DNA from: Silene latifolia
Taxonomy: Eukaryota > Streptophyta > Magnoliopsida > Caryophyllales > Caryophyllaceae
Length of the DNA: 64,000 bases
Assembly: GCF_048544455.1 (NCBI RefSeq)
Contig: NC_133536.1
Span: forward strand, 196,481,325 to 196,545,324
Direction: 5' to 3'
Below, piece after piece: positions 1 to 11,503 of this stretch (positions are counted from its first letter, which is position 1; each line of letters opens with the position of its first letter). Position numbers and translations under genes: made by a program. The notes beneath the pieces are model-generated. The model saw nothing but the letters and a program-made list of their open reading frames with translations. It was not told where the DNA came from and did no database searches.

Positions 1-1240
1 TTAAATCAAGTTGAATTATTGTCAAAAATTGAGTGATGACTAATTTTTGAGTCCTAAAAAGTGTTAGGATAATTAAATTGAGCTTAGATGTGATTTAAGT
101 GTTAATTAGTGATTTTAAAAGGTTATTATCATGCATTTCCATAAAACCAGGTTATATGTACGACATAAGTTAAATAGGGCGATTTGGCATGATAGGTACA
201 TATTATTATAATGCTGCATATTTCAATTGTTGAATGTATTTCATATATATAATTTTTGAATTATGTAATTTTATCTTAGTATGGCCTTAGTTTAATCAAT
301 ATTACCCGTAATGAAAGGGAATATTGATTCGGTTGTAATTAATGTGATCTCGTATCACTTTTATTTTTATTTTCATTAGTTTTTCCATTTTACAAATGTA
401 TAATAGGAATAGCTTTGTATTTTTATTATTATTTGTAATTATGGAGCATCTTCAAAGACGGTGCCATTCAGAAAGGTGATCCGACGAAGACGGTGTCTTG
501 GGAGGCGTGCTAATTGAAGATTCAAGGGACCAAAGGAGTTGGTTTCCGAATATGTAATAGATTATTTGATTTTCTATTTTAGGAAGGCCATACTAGGAAT
601 TTTATTTATTGCTTTGCATTTCTTTTAATATGTTGCATGCATTGCCAAATCGCCATAACAACACATGCATATCATATCGAGTCATCGACCGTGTCAATTA
701 TAATTATCATAGTTCACCGCTTTAGTTCATTTAAAACGTGATAGATAATAAATTGACAAGACCTCTCACATATAATAATTGAGATAAAGCCTTACCAAAT
801 AGTAGAAACCCATGAAGTACCAATTTCATAAGGGAGTTAATCCGGCTTCACCGTAATACAAACCTTGTTACGTTGGCGAAGTGGGGTAGTAAAATGTTAT
901 TACATCGAAATTTGGATTGAGCTCAACGGAAGTATTGTTGACCGTAGTCGCATGTGTTCCGGGCTAAAGATGAAAATTAGAGTAATTTTTATCGGCCGAG
1001 AGTTCTAAAAGTAGAATCGATTAAAAAGTTAATCCACCGAGTTATATTAATAAGGGATGAATCGGCTCACCGTGCCCGAGTTGATATGAATTTGGATCTC
1101 GGAATCATTTATGTAGTTGGGTGGAGGTCACTATATAAATGCAATACTTGTAGTTAAATTTACGAGTATTATTAAAATGATAGATGAAAATTAATTCCTT
1201 CGTTTCCTATTTTGTAGTCAAATTTGTTTTATCAACCACA
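1..1240 (+). other. Untranslated leader of copia element A
   Basis: No coding sequence seen. AT-rich leader between the unseen 5' LTR and gag. It aligns by eye with the minus strand of B at about 36280-37440; shared blocks include those around 1040-1130 and 36300-36370. This supports a common family for A and B. Confidence 0.7.
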
Positions 1241-2155
1241 ATGGCAACTCCAATCACGTCCGCATCCACTAGTTCCACCACACTTACCAATGTGTCATGG
1301 CTCCGATCCTTCATGGATCGATGTAAGTTAGAAAAGAATGGGTCTAATTTCGCCGATTGGGATGCGCAACTTCGCTTGGCCGCGCAAGGTGATGACAAGC
1401 TTCGTTACCTTACCGTGGCATCTCCCACCGAACCTAATGCTAGGTCCACCCCCGCTGCTAGGCAAACCTATGAGGTTTACCAAAAGGAGTCGGCCGCGAT
1501 CAAAAATGTGTTGATCTTTGCTATGGAGGCCGAACTCCAACAAAGTGCTATAAAGATTAGCATCGCTCATGAGATCTACATGAAGCTTGTGAACATGTTT
1601 TCACGAGCTCCAAGGGTCATTCAATATGAGGCGGCTTCCGCATTATTTGATCTTAACATCAAAGAGGGCCAAAAGGTGAGCCCTCATGTGCTCAAGTTGA
1701 TGGAGCATGTTGAGACCTTGAAAATGCATAAGGTGGAAATTCCCAATGAACTCATAATTGATCGAATTCTTCATTCCCTCAGCAAAAACAAAGCATATGT
1801 TCAATTCCAGGTGAATTCTAATATGCAAGATAAGAAAGTTTCTCTTGATGAGTTGCACAAAATGCTTGTGCAAGCCGAAAGGGACATGGGGCTAAGTGTT
1901 AGCACCACCAAAGATGTGCTCAATGTCAATCATAAGAGCAAAGGAACCTTCAAGAAGAGCGGGAAAAAGGGAAAGAAGCGAACTCCCAACATGAACATAG
2001 CTAAGACTTATGAAGCAAGCTCCTCCAAGCCCAAGTACAGTGCCCCCTCCGGGGACAAGTGCCACTATTGTTGTGGTTTTGGACATTGGAAAAGAAATTG
2101 TTCCAAATACCTTGGCAACATCAAAGCTGGAAAGGTTATTCCAGTAGGTATATAA
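1241..2155 (+). CDS. gag: Copia gag (capsid/nucleocapsid) of element A
   Basis: Encodes about 304 residues from the ATG at 1241 (MATPITSAS...); an in-frame ATG at 1184 would add 19 hydrophobic residues unlike gag, so 1241 is preferred. The N-terminal half is the UBN2-type capsid domain, with NGSNFADWDAQLR near the start and AIKNVLIFAME about 90 residues in. A basic linker (KSGKKGKKR) leads to a CCHC zinc knuckle, CHYCCGFGHWKRNC, near the C terminus. The knuckle should bind element RNA. The frame is open, unlike the pol behind it. In intact copia elements gag and pol form one polyprotein; here it stops at 2155. Element I carries a related gag (60155-60480). Element B has lost this gene. Confidence 0.85.
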   Translation: MATPITSASTSSTTLTNVSWLRSFMDRCKLEKNGSNFADWDAQLRLAAQGDDKLRYLTVASPTEPNARSTPAARQTYEVYQKESAAIKNVLIFAMEAELQQSAIKISIAHEIYMKLVNMFSRAPRVIQYEAASALFDLNIKEGQKVSPHVLKLMEHVETLKMHKVEIPNELIIDRILHSLSKNKAYVQFQVNSNMQDKKVSLDELHKMLVQAERDMGLSVSTTKDVLNVNHKSKGTFKKSGKKGKKRTPNMNIAKTYEASSSKPKYSAPSGDKCHYCCGFGHWKRNCSKYLGNIKAGKVIPVGI

Positions 2156-5100
2156 CTATTCCTATCTTTTATGTTTCAATCTCAACCTTGGTATGATGAT
2201 ACAAGTTGTGATGATTACTCTTTTTATTGTAAATAGGGCCTCCTAGCAAGGACAAAGGCAAGGAGAAGCAAGCCTAGAGGATCATGTGGGAAGCTAGAGT
2301 AGCCGACCGTTGTGATGAATCAATGGAAGTTTGGCTTTTATTTGCTTTGTCTTTAATTTTATGATGTATTTCATATTTTTAGAACTATTTTGATTTCCTT
2401 GTGTGACTTGGAAATTGGCTTGTATCCTTTAAACACAGGTTGTATTTTTGATATTAGTGACTTGGTTTGCAACCCAAATCACTTGTTTTATTATGTCGTT
2501 TGTTCTAAAATCATCATCATAAATTACTTGCGTAGAGAAATATTAGATAAACAACTCATATTGATCAAATAGACAATTATGATGATAGGATCATTATATG
2601 TCCATAAGCTATGAATTTGATTCTCCTTATGTCATTATTACTAATAGTAATAACTTACTTATGTAAGATCAATTATAAAGTTATAATGAGTTTTTGAACT
2701 CATCAAGTAGGGAATTTACGATACTATATGGACATATTATTCTAAACGAATGGTCAACCAGGAGATACCTAGAAAACAGAGTCTATTAAACAGATGACAT
2801 GGATAAGACTCGCATATTATCAAGCTGCCATGTTAGGATGGCCTTTTGAAAGCTAATACATAGTCTAGATAAACACTTATACTCCGTTAAACATATATGT
2901 TTGTGACTCACAAAGCTATCTCTCAAGAAGATAGATGTATTTCTGAGAGATAGAGTGGGAGAAGATTGTATAGTCACAAACATCTCTTATAGTTGAAATT
3001 TTACTTTGTGAAAGTAATATAATTATAGAGATGGAGTGTGAATGAACTATAGTCTATGAAGATAGAATGGAAGTATAGTTCAGTGGGAGTTTATCGCACA
3101 TGTCTTATTGTTCAAAATATTACTTTGTGAAAGTGATAGTATCATGACCTTGTTACATACGAGCCATCGCATTACAATCCGAAAATTGTTACTCAAGAGT
3201 AGATTTACTTTAAGGCGAGGGTCTCCTCAAAAGTAAATAGAGCTTTAGAGTACATAAATGCATAAGATTTACATGAAGATGTTGATCAAGATAAATTGTG
3301 TTAGGAATTGCCGCATTTCATTTTAATGAAGAATGGCAAATAGAATTCGCTTTTCTAAAATGGGAATTTAGAGAAGAAAGTGTTTGAAACACAAAACCTT
3401 AGATGAAGATCTAAGAATCCTAACATATTATGCGTAGCTATCTTAAGTGATCACAAGATGGTCTTAAGCTAGCATTAAAGGATTATACTTTTCGTTCATG
3501 TGATAATAGTGGATGGTTTCATTCACATGATTGAAGAATCATGATTATACATGAAGTTAAGTGGGAGCTAGAATTGTTTCTCCATGTCTTATATGTTGAT
3601 AACATATTACTTAATGAGAATAATGTACCAATGCTCTCTTCTGGCAAGAGTAATTGGGAGACTTGGAAAATGATACAATCTATGAGAGAGAATATTGGCA
3701 TAGAGTTAAGAGTCTTATGAGGATAAGTTCTTTCGTATCTGTTGTACATCAACAAGGTTGAATAGGCTATTCATGTTGATGAAAGTGGAATTACAATGAT
3801 GGAGTCATCATCATTCACTGAACCTATTAAGTTGTTGATCACATGAAATCAATAACTAATGTTTCCGCCATTAGAATGATCATGTATGACAATAGACGCA
3901 CACGCCGTGATGTACCATATGCTAGGAACATTATGAGTCAATAATAAGTTAATTCATAAGATGGGCTTGTGAAAGCCTTAAAGTACAATTGATGACTTGT
4001 ACACATGTTTGGATGATAAACTAAGTTACGTGTTGAAGGGTTACACAAACTTTAGTTTCCAAACCAAAAGGGATTTGTTGAAATCCTAGGATGTCTTATT
4101 GACTTAGGAGTAAGAGACTAAGAAAAGTGTTTTAGTTTCGCGCATTGCAAATTCTACAAAAGGATTCTAGGTAAATTGTGATAATATCGTCAATGAAGGG
4201 ATTACGAGTGAATCCCTCTACAAATGACTCTATCACAAGTTATGCGATAACAGTGGGAGCATCTTTCAAGTTAAAGAGCCCAAGTCTAGTAAGAAGTCTA
4301 GACATATACTTAGATAAATTCAAGTTATTAGAGATAACATCGAATTGAAGGAAATAGCAATTTATAAAGTTCGGACATATGGATATCGGGTATATCTGCT
4401 TTCCAAGCTTTTATTGCATGTAAACTAGTGTTAATAATACACTAAAGATTATAGAATATGAAGTAGTAATAGTGTATTGACTATTCATATGTGATAATCA
4501 CATTTATCGTTTGAGTTTTATTAAACTCACCTGCTACCTTCTCGTATCCGAATGGGTTGTAGAGACATATTGAACCCCATTAAAGTGAACTGGATTGACA
4601 TGGTATTCGTCGCTAGTTACTTATATGAGGTGACGTCTCAAACTGACTAGAGTGTGATGCGTTTGATGGCAAGTTCAAGTGCCATAGAGTCATATGGGAT
4701 GACTAGTCGATCACATAGGCAGAATGTATGGGACACTCTGTCGGGCAGTGACCGCTTATAGAGTTCTGGTAATTCATAAAGCCTGGTCGTGACAAGAGCT
4801 ACTATAGTATTCTTATGAGTCAATTTTTTTGACTAGAGACTATTCGCCCAAGTTGGCACAACTTCTGATTGGCTTTTATTTATACTCTACGATTTCGTAA
4901 ATGAGGTCAAACTGGGTATATTTTGGGTTATGATGAACTGTGGCTGAACGAAGGGAATAGGGCGATAGGAATTGTCCACCCCTTGTCAGGGTTGTTTGAA
5001 ATCTCAAGGCCACTCGAGGAGTAGTTAACTGGAAATGCGTGGCCACGCTCGGAAGGTATCTCGATAGATAATTCCGGTCGACGTTAATCTAAGATCGAGA

Positions 5101-5208
5101 AAACCACTCAAGATATGATCAAATGTAAGTACGACCTGCAAGACACCTTGCATTGAGTGGGAGATTGTAATAGGACAAGAGAATTGGTGACGCACACTTG
5201 TCGAGGAC
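2156..5208 (+). pseudogene. pol: Decayed copia pol (RT/RNase H relics) of element A
   Basis: There is no long ORF, but pol relics can be read across frame breaks. At about 3589 the frame gives LYVDNILLNENNVPML, the copia reverse transcriptase YVDD region with the second Asp changed to Asn. At about 4038 it reads GYTNFSFQTKRD, like the RNase H GYTDASFQTDRDD block. At about 4242 it reads CDNSGSIFQVKEPKS, then KKSRHILR and a stop, matching the RNase H C-terminal CDNSGAIAQAKEPRSHQKSKHI region. Integrase and protease could not be picked out with confidence in 2156-3500. The product is certainly non-functional. Confidence 0.75.
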
Positions 5209-5219
5209 AAGTGGGAGAT
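5209..5219 (+). other. Polypurine tract of element A
   Basis: AAGTGGGAGAT lies directly before the LTR start TGTTGGG; it primes plus-strand DNA synthesis in LTR elements. The same tract abuts the 3' LTR of element B on the other strand (32313-32325). Confidence 0.8.
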
Positions 5220-6518
5220 TGTTGGGAAATGTGTCCTCAACAATAGTGCGATCACATGATTTAAATATCATTATTAAATCTCATACTAAGAATACGTGAG
5301 AGATGATTCTTTATACAGTCGACTGACCGTCATTAATCGGTAATGATTGGCTAACTAGAGTTTGACATTACTGTCGTGTGACGGTGGTGGTCAGTTGATC
5401 CCTTTAGGTCACACCTATAGGATGAGGCCCAAATAGATAATTAATTAATTGTATGAGATACAGATTAATTAATTCCTTAATTATGAGAGTGCAAATTTTG
5501 CGTCTTATTGTAATGTGATTAAATAAGATTTAATTTAGTAATTAAGTGTTAAATTACTAAATTAGTTGAGGTTTTAATATAAGTTTTGAGGTAGAGGTAA
5601 TTAGTTATTTAAAGTTACAAGAAGTTGTAATTTTAACTAACTAGTAATTATGGGACCCATTATATTATGATATCATGGTAGTATACTACTCAAAAAGTGG
5701 AGTGTATATTATATTATTAATTGTAATATTTAAGTGTTAAATGATTACATTAATAATTAATTATGTAAGATAGTTAAACATATGACTTATAAACATTTGT
5801 GGGACAAATGACAAAAGGCAAAAATGGACCAAAATAGGTCCAAATTTTCGGCCATAATAAGAGCACAAAAGATGCTCTTTTGTCTTATGTTGATGTTGGT
5901 TATTGTGTGATTGTGAAATATCACACAAGCCTTTACATGATACATCTTACACCTATGCTTCCTACACTCTACCTACACTAAACAATAGAGTAAAAACAAA
6001 AGCACAAGATTCCCTACATGGGTAGAGGCCACCGGTTTTTGGCCTTAAAAAGAGAGCATCATTTGCTCATTTTTCTAGTGTGTGTCCTTGTGTTGTTTTT
6101 CTCTCTATTTTTCTTCATATGCTATTGCAACAAACTCTCTACAATACTAATACTCTCCAATCTATTACTAGAAGTAGTAATACTAGAAATATTAGTATTA
6201 TTAAGGTAATATTTCTACTACATATCTAGTTAATATTAGTAGGAATTTTTGGGATTAATCTTGGGTGCAATTTATTGGAGTGGCTTCTATACTTGGAGTC
6301 TTAGGAGGATCATCCATCACATTTAGCTCAAGAACAAGTGAAGGAAGGTGACCTTACTTGTGCCCATATATTTCGAACCATTTAACAATGTAAGGAACAT
6401 TGTTTTTCTTATAAATCTTTCATTTTGTTATGCATGCATTAGATCTAAAGAACATATAATTAACAAGTTAATTAGTTCTCTATTAGAGGAGTCTAATAAT
6501 AGGTATATGAACCTAACA
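5220..6518 (+). repeat. 3' LTR of copia element A
   Basis: 1299 bp, TGTTGGG...CTAACA. Its start follows the polypurine tract and its sequence parallels both B LTRs (1306-1307 bp), including the block GTCACACCTATAGGAT at about 5408 and the late block GCTCAAGAACAAGTGAA near 6327. The right boundary is set by the return to host exon sequence after 6518. It contains no palindrome cluster of the kind seen in E-J. Confidence 0.8.
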
Positions 6519-6938
6519 TATATAACTCTTTTTGGCAGTCATATTCTTCAGTATCGGAAATTGCTTCGTCCCAGCGCTGCCACTCGGGATCTTTCTGTGG
6601 TGGTATTGGTACCATTTTGATTGTACCCTCCCGCTCACAGTCCCTGCACTGAAACCGAAAACAAGAGGAAAAAATGAAGGTCGCGATGTGGTCTACAGTA
6701 TGTACAGACTTGTGTACCAACAACCAAGCACTATTTCATAGAAAATTGCATGTAATATGTTCCACTGAACAGGTTGTTAACTAGTGTTTTACATTGAAAA
6801 GCATATCGCCAGTAGCATCATTACTCAAAATGAAGCTGCAACTGATGAGAGGATGAAAAGTTCGCAATCTGATGTGAGGCTGAAACATATAGTAATATTC
6901 TAACAACGATATAGTAAAGAGTTAACTAAACACTATTA

Positions 6939-7716
6939 GTTCATCCAATCTTGTGCTAGATTTCATAACTTAAAAACAACATAACACCTAAACGCATAGA
7001 TTGAAGGACCTTTTCAACCAGTTTTATGACCTTTTAGTAGCAGAACATAACCAGAACATGTTCCGATATGGCTATATGATGCGCGATTGGCAAATAAAAC
7101 GCAATCTCAATTACAGCAACTAGGACATTGAGAGATTAATAGAAGAACTACAGCAAACTCAGCACAAGGATTACAGGGGACAAAGAAAACAGATAGTAAT
7201 ATTTTGAATCATCCAATCAAGTTTACACAAAATTTGCCATCATAAACATCAACAGTTCAACACATGGAATAAACAACATTCACAATATCAGGGAATTTTT
7301 TACAGGAAGAAATTAGAAAGACCGTTGGTTCATCCAATCTTGTGCTAGATTTCATAACTTAAAAACAACTTAACACCTAAACGCATAGATTAAAGGACCT
7401 TTTCAACCAGTTTTATGACCTTTTAGTAGCATAACATAACCAGAACATGTTCCGATATGGCTATATGATGCGCGATTGGCAAATAAAACGCAACCTCAAT
7501 TACAGCAACTAGGACATTCAGAGATTAATAGAAGAACTACAGCAAACTCAGCACAAGGATTACAGGGGACAAAGAAAACAGATAGTAATATTTTGAATCA
7601 TCTAATCAAGTTTACACAAAATCTGCCATCATAAACATCAACAGTTCAACACAGGGAATAAACAGCATTCACAATATCAGGGAATTTTTTACAGGAAGAA
7701 ATTAGAAAGACCGTTG
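6939..7716. repeat. Tandem duplication (2 x 389 bp) in intron 2
   Basis: Two adjacent copies, 6939-7327 and 7328-7716, both starting at GTTCATCCAATCTTGTGC and ending ...AGAAAGACCGTTG, differ at only a few scattered bases. It lies inside the long second intron (6649-8311) of the zinc-binding protein gene. The near identity means a recent duplication. No ORF is seen in it. Confidence 0.9.
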
Positions 7717-8453
7717 GTTCGCCACAATTCAGCTAACAACATTCAAATAAGGAGCAATAATCTGCGCACTGACACGAAAACCAGATCTAACATTAACCAC
7801 TGACGCCTGAACACAAACGCAAGAGCATAAATTTCATCTGAAACAATAACACAGTCCTCAACAAACTCAAAAATTACAAAGTTGTTCACAAGTAAACATT
7901 TGAAACATGAATATTACCGAGTCTATTGTAGCACCACATAAATTTCAACATTTCAAAAGACGAGAACATAATTTCTGGTACAAGTTAACATTACAACTTT
8001 ACAAGGGACTGCAACAAAACATCACAATCAATATGAAAACCCTAAGAAAACGATAAAATTAATACCGAAACAATCAATCGAGGATCCTAGAGCAGTTTCA
8101 AAAATATACATATAATGCAGTCAAATTCACTTAAAAGATACTCCCTATAATCATAATAATATACTAAATTGTCAAAAACTACGACGAAGATGCAATAGAT
8201 CTATCAACTGCTTGATAAATATACATAACCTGGTAATTATTTAAACATTAGCGATAAATACGGAATGTAACGAGAAGAAGATGACGACAATTTATATAGA
8301 GCGTAATAAACCTTCTTATGAAGATGAACACGGCGGTTGATTTTATCAGCGAAAACTTGCTTGTTCAAGCACACCCAGCTTTCCTTCTCCGTCGCTAATC
8401 CGCACCTCTCACATTTCAGCTGCACACAAACACACGTCGAACTTACTATGACG

Positions 8454-8480
8454 CAACAACAACAACAACAACAACAACAA
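8454..8480. repeat. (CAA)n microsatellite in intron 1
   Basis: An uninterrupted CAA run (9 units) in the first intron (8420-8785) of the zinc-binding protein gene. The rest of that intron holds loosely repeated CATCGACGAAG / GTAGCGAAA words. Confidence 0.9.
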
Positions 8481-8996
8481 AAACCAGAACTCTCATCATT
8501 TCCGCCAAGATTTCATCGACGAAACAAGAACGATGATGAAGAGAATTTAGAAACAAATGTAGCGAAACATTCATCGACGAAGAATAAACGGAAAGAAAAT
8601 TTCGGAAAAATGTAGCGAAAGATACATCGGCGAAGAACAAACGAAAGTACGAAACAAAAGAATTTACGATGATGAAGAGAGTTCCAGAACAAAAAAAAAT
8701 CAGAGAATTTCCGAAAAATGTAGCGAAAAGTTGATGAACGAAAAAGTAATATAAGTAAAGAATGCAGGAGTAGGAAGAAAGAGACCTTGAAGGAGTAGCG
8801 GAAGTTAGGATCCTGACCGGTCATAAGTTGAAGATTTGAGACGTTTTTCGAATCGGCAGTAATGGCCAGCTTATACTTCACCACCATTGTTGTTCTTTAT
8901 GTAAGCTTTCTCTCTCAACAAATAAATGCAAGCTATCTTTTTCTTGGAATTTCTCTCTCCTCACTCTCACTTTCTGGTTTAGTCTTGCTCTTCAAG

Positions 8997-9546
8997 GCAT
9001 AGAGTTGGCAAAAGTTGACCCGATCCGACCCGCCTGAAACCCGACCCGATACAACCCGAAAATTGGGTGAACTGAAACTGAACCGACCCGACCCGATAAC
9101 CGATAACAACCTTATTTTCTTCAACCCGAACTCGACCCGGCCTGAACCGACCCGACCCGACCCGTGACCCGATATTTTCTCAACCCGATAGATGACCCGA
9201 TAATGAACTAGCTTAATAATGGTTTAAATAACACCAAATTGACATTTATCTTAATTATTTTCACTTAAAATTACAATTATTAACTCAACCTATTATTTAA
9301 ACATAAAATTACCATCTAAAACGAAATATATAAAATAAAATATATGCTGATAACCTGACCCGACACTGACCCGCTAATGACCCGACCCGACTTGCCTCCC
9401 GTTGATGACCCGACCCGAAGACGAACCGACATGAACCGAACCGACCCGAACCCGTCACTGACCCGCCATAATCCGAACCCGATATGACCCGACCCGCTTT
9501 GACCCGACCCGAAACCGACCCGAGTGACCCGATTGCCACCTCATGC
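8997..9546. repeat. GACCCG-rich repeat with imperfect inverted ends
   Basis: Two blocks (about 9014-9195 and 9355-9535) are made of degenerate GACCCGACCCGA units on the same strand, separated by AT-rich DNA. The outer ends GCATAGAGTTGGCAA (8997-9011) and TTGCCACCTCATGC (9533-9546) are imperfect inverted repeats, so the block may be a small non-autonomous DNA transposon. I found no convincing 8-bp target duplication. It lies upstream of the zinc-binding protein gene. Confidence 0.5.
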
Positions 9547-10082
9547 AGAGAAGCTTGGTAACTTGGTTTAATCTGAAATTGTTGGGTGAGGAATCTTTTT
9601 AGTTGGGCTTTGTATTTTGATTTGGGCTGCGGTTTTGAGACTTACTTGCAATGCTCTTAGGAGACGGGTCGTGTTAAAGATCGTCGATAAATTACTCTGT
9701 AACATCCATATTTTTCAAACATTTGAATTCACACTTTCTTTCATTTTACTCTTTACTCTTAATTCTTAATATAAAAACATATCAAATAAACAACAATTTT
9801 ATTCACCAAATTATGGACTAAGTCCATTTGTAACTTGAGTCATCTCTATTTTTTACGATTTCTTTCACTAGTCCATATTCTACTCGGTAAAAACACCACC
9901 TTCATAATTTTAAGCAACAGGGGTCATGTCTCAGCCATATTAAAGGAAATGTGTTTCTTCATTTTTTTTGATAATATTCAAACTCACTTAATTATGAGCA
10001 TTAACAATGGTGGTTTTTAGAGGATCGTTCTTATCTATGAATGGACTTTCCTCATTGTTGATAGGTTTTCATATAGAATTCG
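9547..10082. other. Unassigned AT-rich spacer
   Basis: No gene, repeat or element boundary recognised between the GACCCG block and the LTR of element D. Short ORFs here show no known motif. Confidence 0.6.
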
Positions 10083-10375
10083 TGTAAGAATATAAGAGTC
10101 TAGATTAACTAACTCAGGATAGTTAGTTACTTAACTACAGTTAATAAGTTGTTGAAGATTAGTTAGATTTTGTTATTCAAACCACAAAGTCGGTTTAACT
10201 TCCAGTATATATATACTCAACGTATGTCACAACTTGTAATTAAGAATTTCTACTCTCAATATCAAATACAATTACAGCAAGATTCATTATATCTCTATAA
10301 TACTCAAACATGCCTTCTTTCATTCATATTCATAGATTCATCTGTTATATTCATGAAGATCCATAAATTTCTTCT
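10083..10375 (+). repeat. Probable 5' LTR of element D
   Basis: About 293 bp from TGTAAGAATATAAGAG to just before a primer-binding site. The 3' edge no longer reads CA, so limits are approximate. No second copy is available for comparison. Confidence 0.55.
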
Positions 10376-10387
10376 TGATATCAGAGC
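10376..10387 (+). other. Primer-binding site of element D
   Basis: TGATATCAGAGC differs by one base from TGGTATCAGAGC, the initiator-Met tRNA primer site typical of plant copia elements. It places the leader and gag downstream. Confidence 0.7.
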
Positions 10388-10521
10388 ATGATCTTTTTGA
10401 TCCTGTTTCTACTTAGTTTTTTCTTTCACGCTTCCGCATACAATTCTTATCACAGTTTTGTTTTATTTTTTTCTCTTTAATCTTCATACTTTCTCAATCA
10501 AGAATATCACAATATGCCAAA

Positions 10522-11012
10522 ATGGAAGAAGCCATAAATAATAACAACAACGTTGATGTGAATGATTCACATTACATTCATCTGTCAGAAACTCCTGGTG
10601 GTAAACTTGTCGCCAATGTCTTTTTTAGTATCTGGTTATGGCGGTTGGAGAAGGTTAATGTTAATTGCTCTATATGCGAAAAATAAGATAGGTTTCATAG
10701 ATGACTATATTCCTAAACCAGCGGCAAACACACCTACTGCTAAAAGTTGGCAAAGATGCAACGATGTAGTGTTTTCTTGGATTCTCAGTTTTGTGTCTCC
10801 TACATTTACAGATTCCATTCTCTTCAACAATACAGCCAAAGATGCTTGGGACGAGCTCCAGGAGAGATTTGGGCAATCTAATTTTGCGCAAATTTACAGT
10901 GTTCAAAAGAAATTGACAGACTTCTCACAAGGTAATGATGATATTGTCCCATATTTCACTAGATTAAAGTCTATATGAGATGAAAGCTTCAAGCATGGGA
11001 ATGAATCCCATA
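10522..11012 (+). pseudogene. gag: Copia gag, N-terminal half, element D
   Basis: Starts at the ATG at 10522 (MEEAINNNNN...) and reads through the copia N-terminal domain (SHYIHLSETPGG, like the family's YYLHPSDNPG). A frameshift near 10620 moves the frame to ALYAKNKIGFIDDYIPKP, followed by the UBN2 capsid part (AKDAWDELQERFGQSN, FTRLKSI). A TGA after LKSI replaces the Trp usual at that place. The coding homology is cut by the mariner element at 11015 and resumes at about 40541. Confidence 0.75.
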
Positions 11013-11014
11013 TA

Positions 11015-11050
11015 CTCCCTCCTATTCACTCATTTTGTCCCTCTTTCCTT
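11015..11050. repeat. Left terminal inverted repeat of mariner element
   Basis: About 36 bp beginning CTCCCTCCTATTCACTCA, directly after the TA target dinucleotide. It matches the complement of 14931-14966 with a few mismatches. Confidence 0.9.
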
Positions 11051-11503
11051 ATTGAAGCTAGTCGGGTTTTTGTCCCTCTTTTCATTTTTGGTAAGTTTTT
11101 AAGCTGTGAATTTACCATCTTATCCTTGTCTATTTTTGCATATTACAACATTTGCCATTCACTAACCCACTTACTTAACATAACCCAAATCTAATTAAGC
11201 CCACCTAACACTAACTAATCCAGCCCAAAACAATTAACAACCCAATTATCAACCCAACTCCCGCCATATAATCCCCTCATCCTTCCCGAAACCCTAGCAG
11301 CCTCCTTCATCTTCATCTTTCTAGAATCGTCTCTTCATCTCTTCATCTCCAACCCAGAAAACCCTAAATCGTCTCTGTCATCGCCTCCTTCCTCTCATCG
11401 CCTCCTTCCTCTCATCTTTCTATAATCCCTAAATCGTCTTTATCATAATCTGAGACACGCTTCTCATCTGTGATCTCCAATCTCTTAAAACCCGATCATC
11501 AAC

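Larger units (their letters stand above)
1..6518 (+). mobile_element. Copia LTR retrotransposon A, left part outside window
   Basis: The window opens inside the untranslated leader of a plus-strand Ty1/copia element. Order: leader, gag (1241-2155), decayed pol (2156-5208), polypurine tract, 3' LTR (5220-6518). The leader and 3' half match element B (31006-39709) read on the opposite strand, which fixes orientation and LTR limits; the first bases of the window match B about 960 bp inside its 5' LTR, so A's 5' LTR should lie roughly that far left of the window. The right end ...CTAACA falls inside an exon of a host gene. The left target-site copy is not visible. Confidence 0.85.
6519..8887 (-). 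pseudogene. CXXC zinc-binding protein (UPF0587/CZIB type), 3' end cut off by element A
   Basis: Three exons on the minus strand: 8887-8786 (MVVKYKLAITADSKNVSNLQ...), 8419-8312 (LKCERCGLATEKES...) and 6648 downward (CRDCEREGTIKMVPIP...). Each junction has GT..AG ends, and the spliced frame gives an N-terminal beta-rich region, a CERC knuckle at the start of exon 2 and a CRDC knuckle at the start of exon 3. This order, and the LKCxxCG...KCxxCxRxGT pattern, fit the eukaryotic CXXC zinc-binding family (UPF0587, human C1orf123/CZIB), usually about 160 residues. About 108 codons survive; the sequence runs into the LTR of element A shortly after EEYDC. The lost C-terminal part may lie left of element A, outside the window. 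The family assignment is from memory of its motif layout. Whether the allele is expressed cannot be told. Confidence 0.7.

Noticed and set aside
8337..8615. ORF with a polyglutamine run near the zinc-binding protein gene
   Set aside because: It runs antisense across exon 2 and intron 1; the Gln run is the CAA microsatellite.
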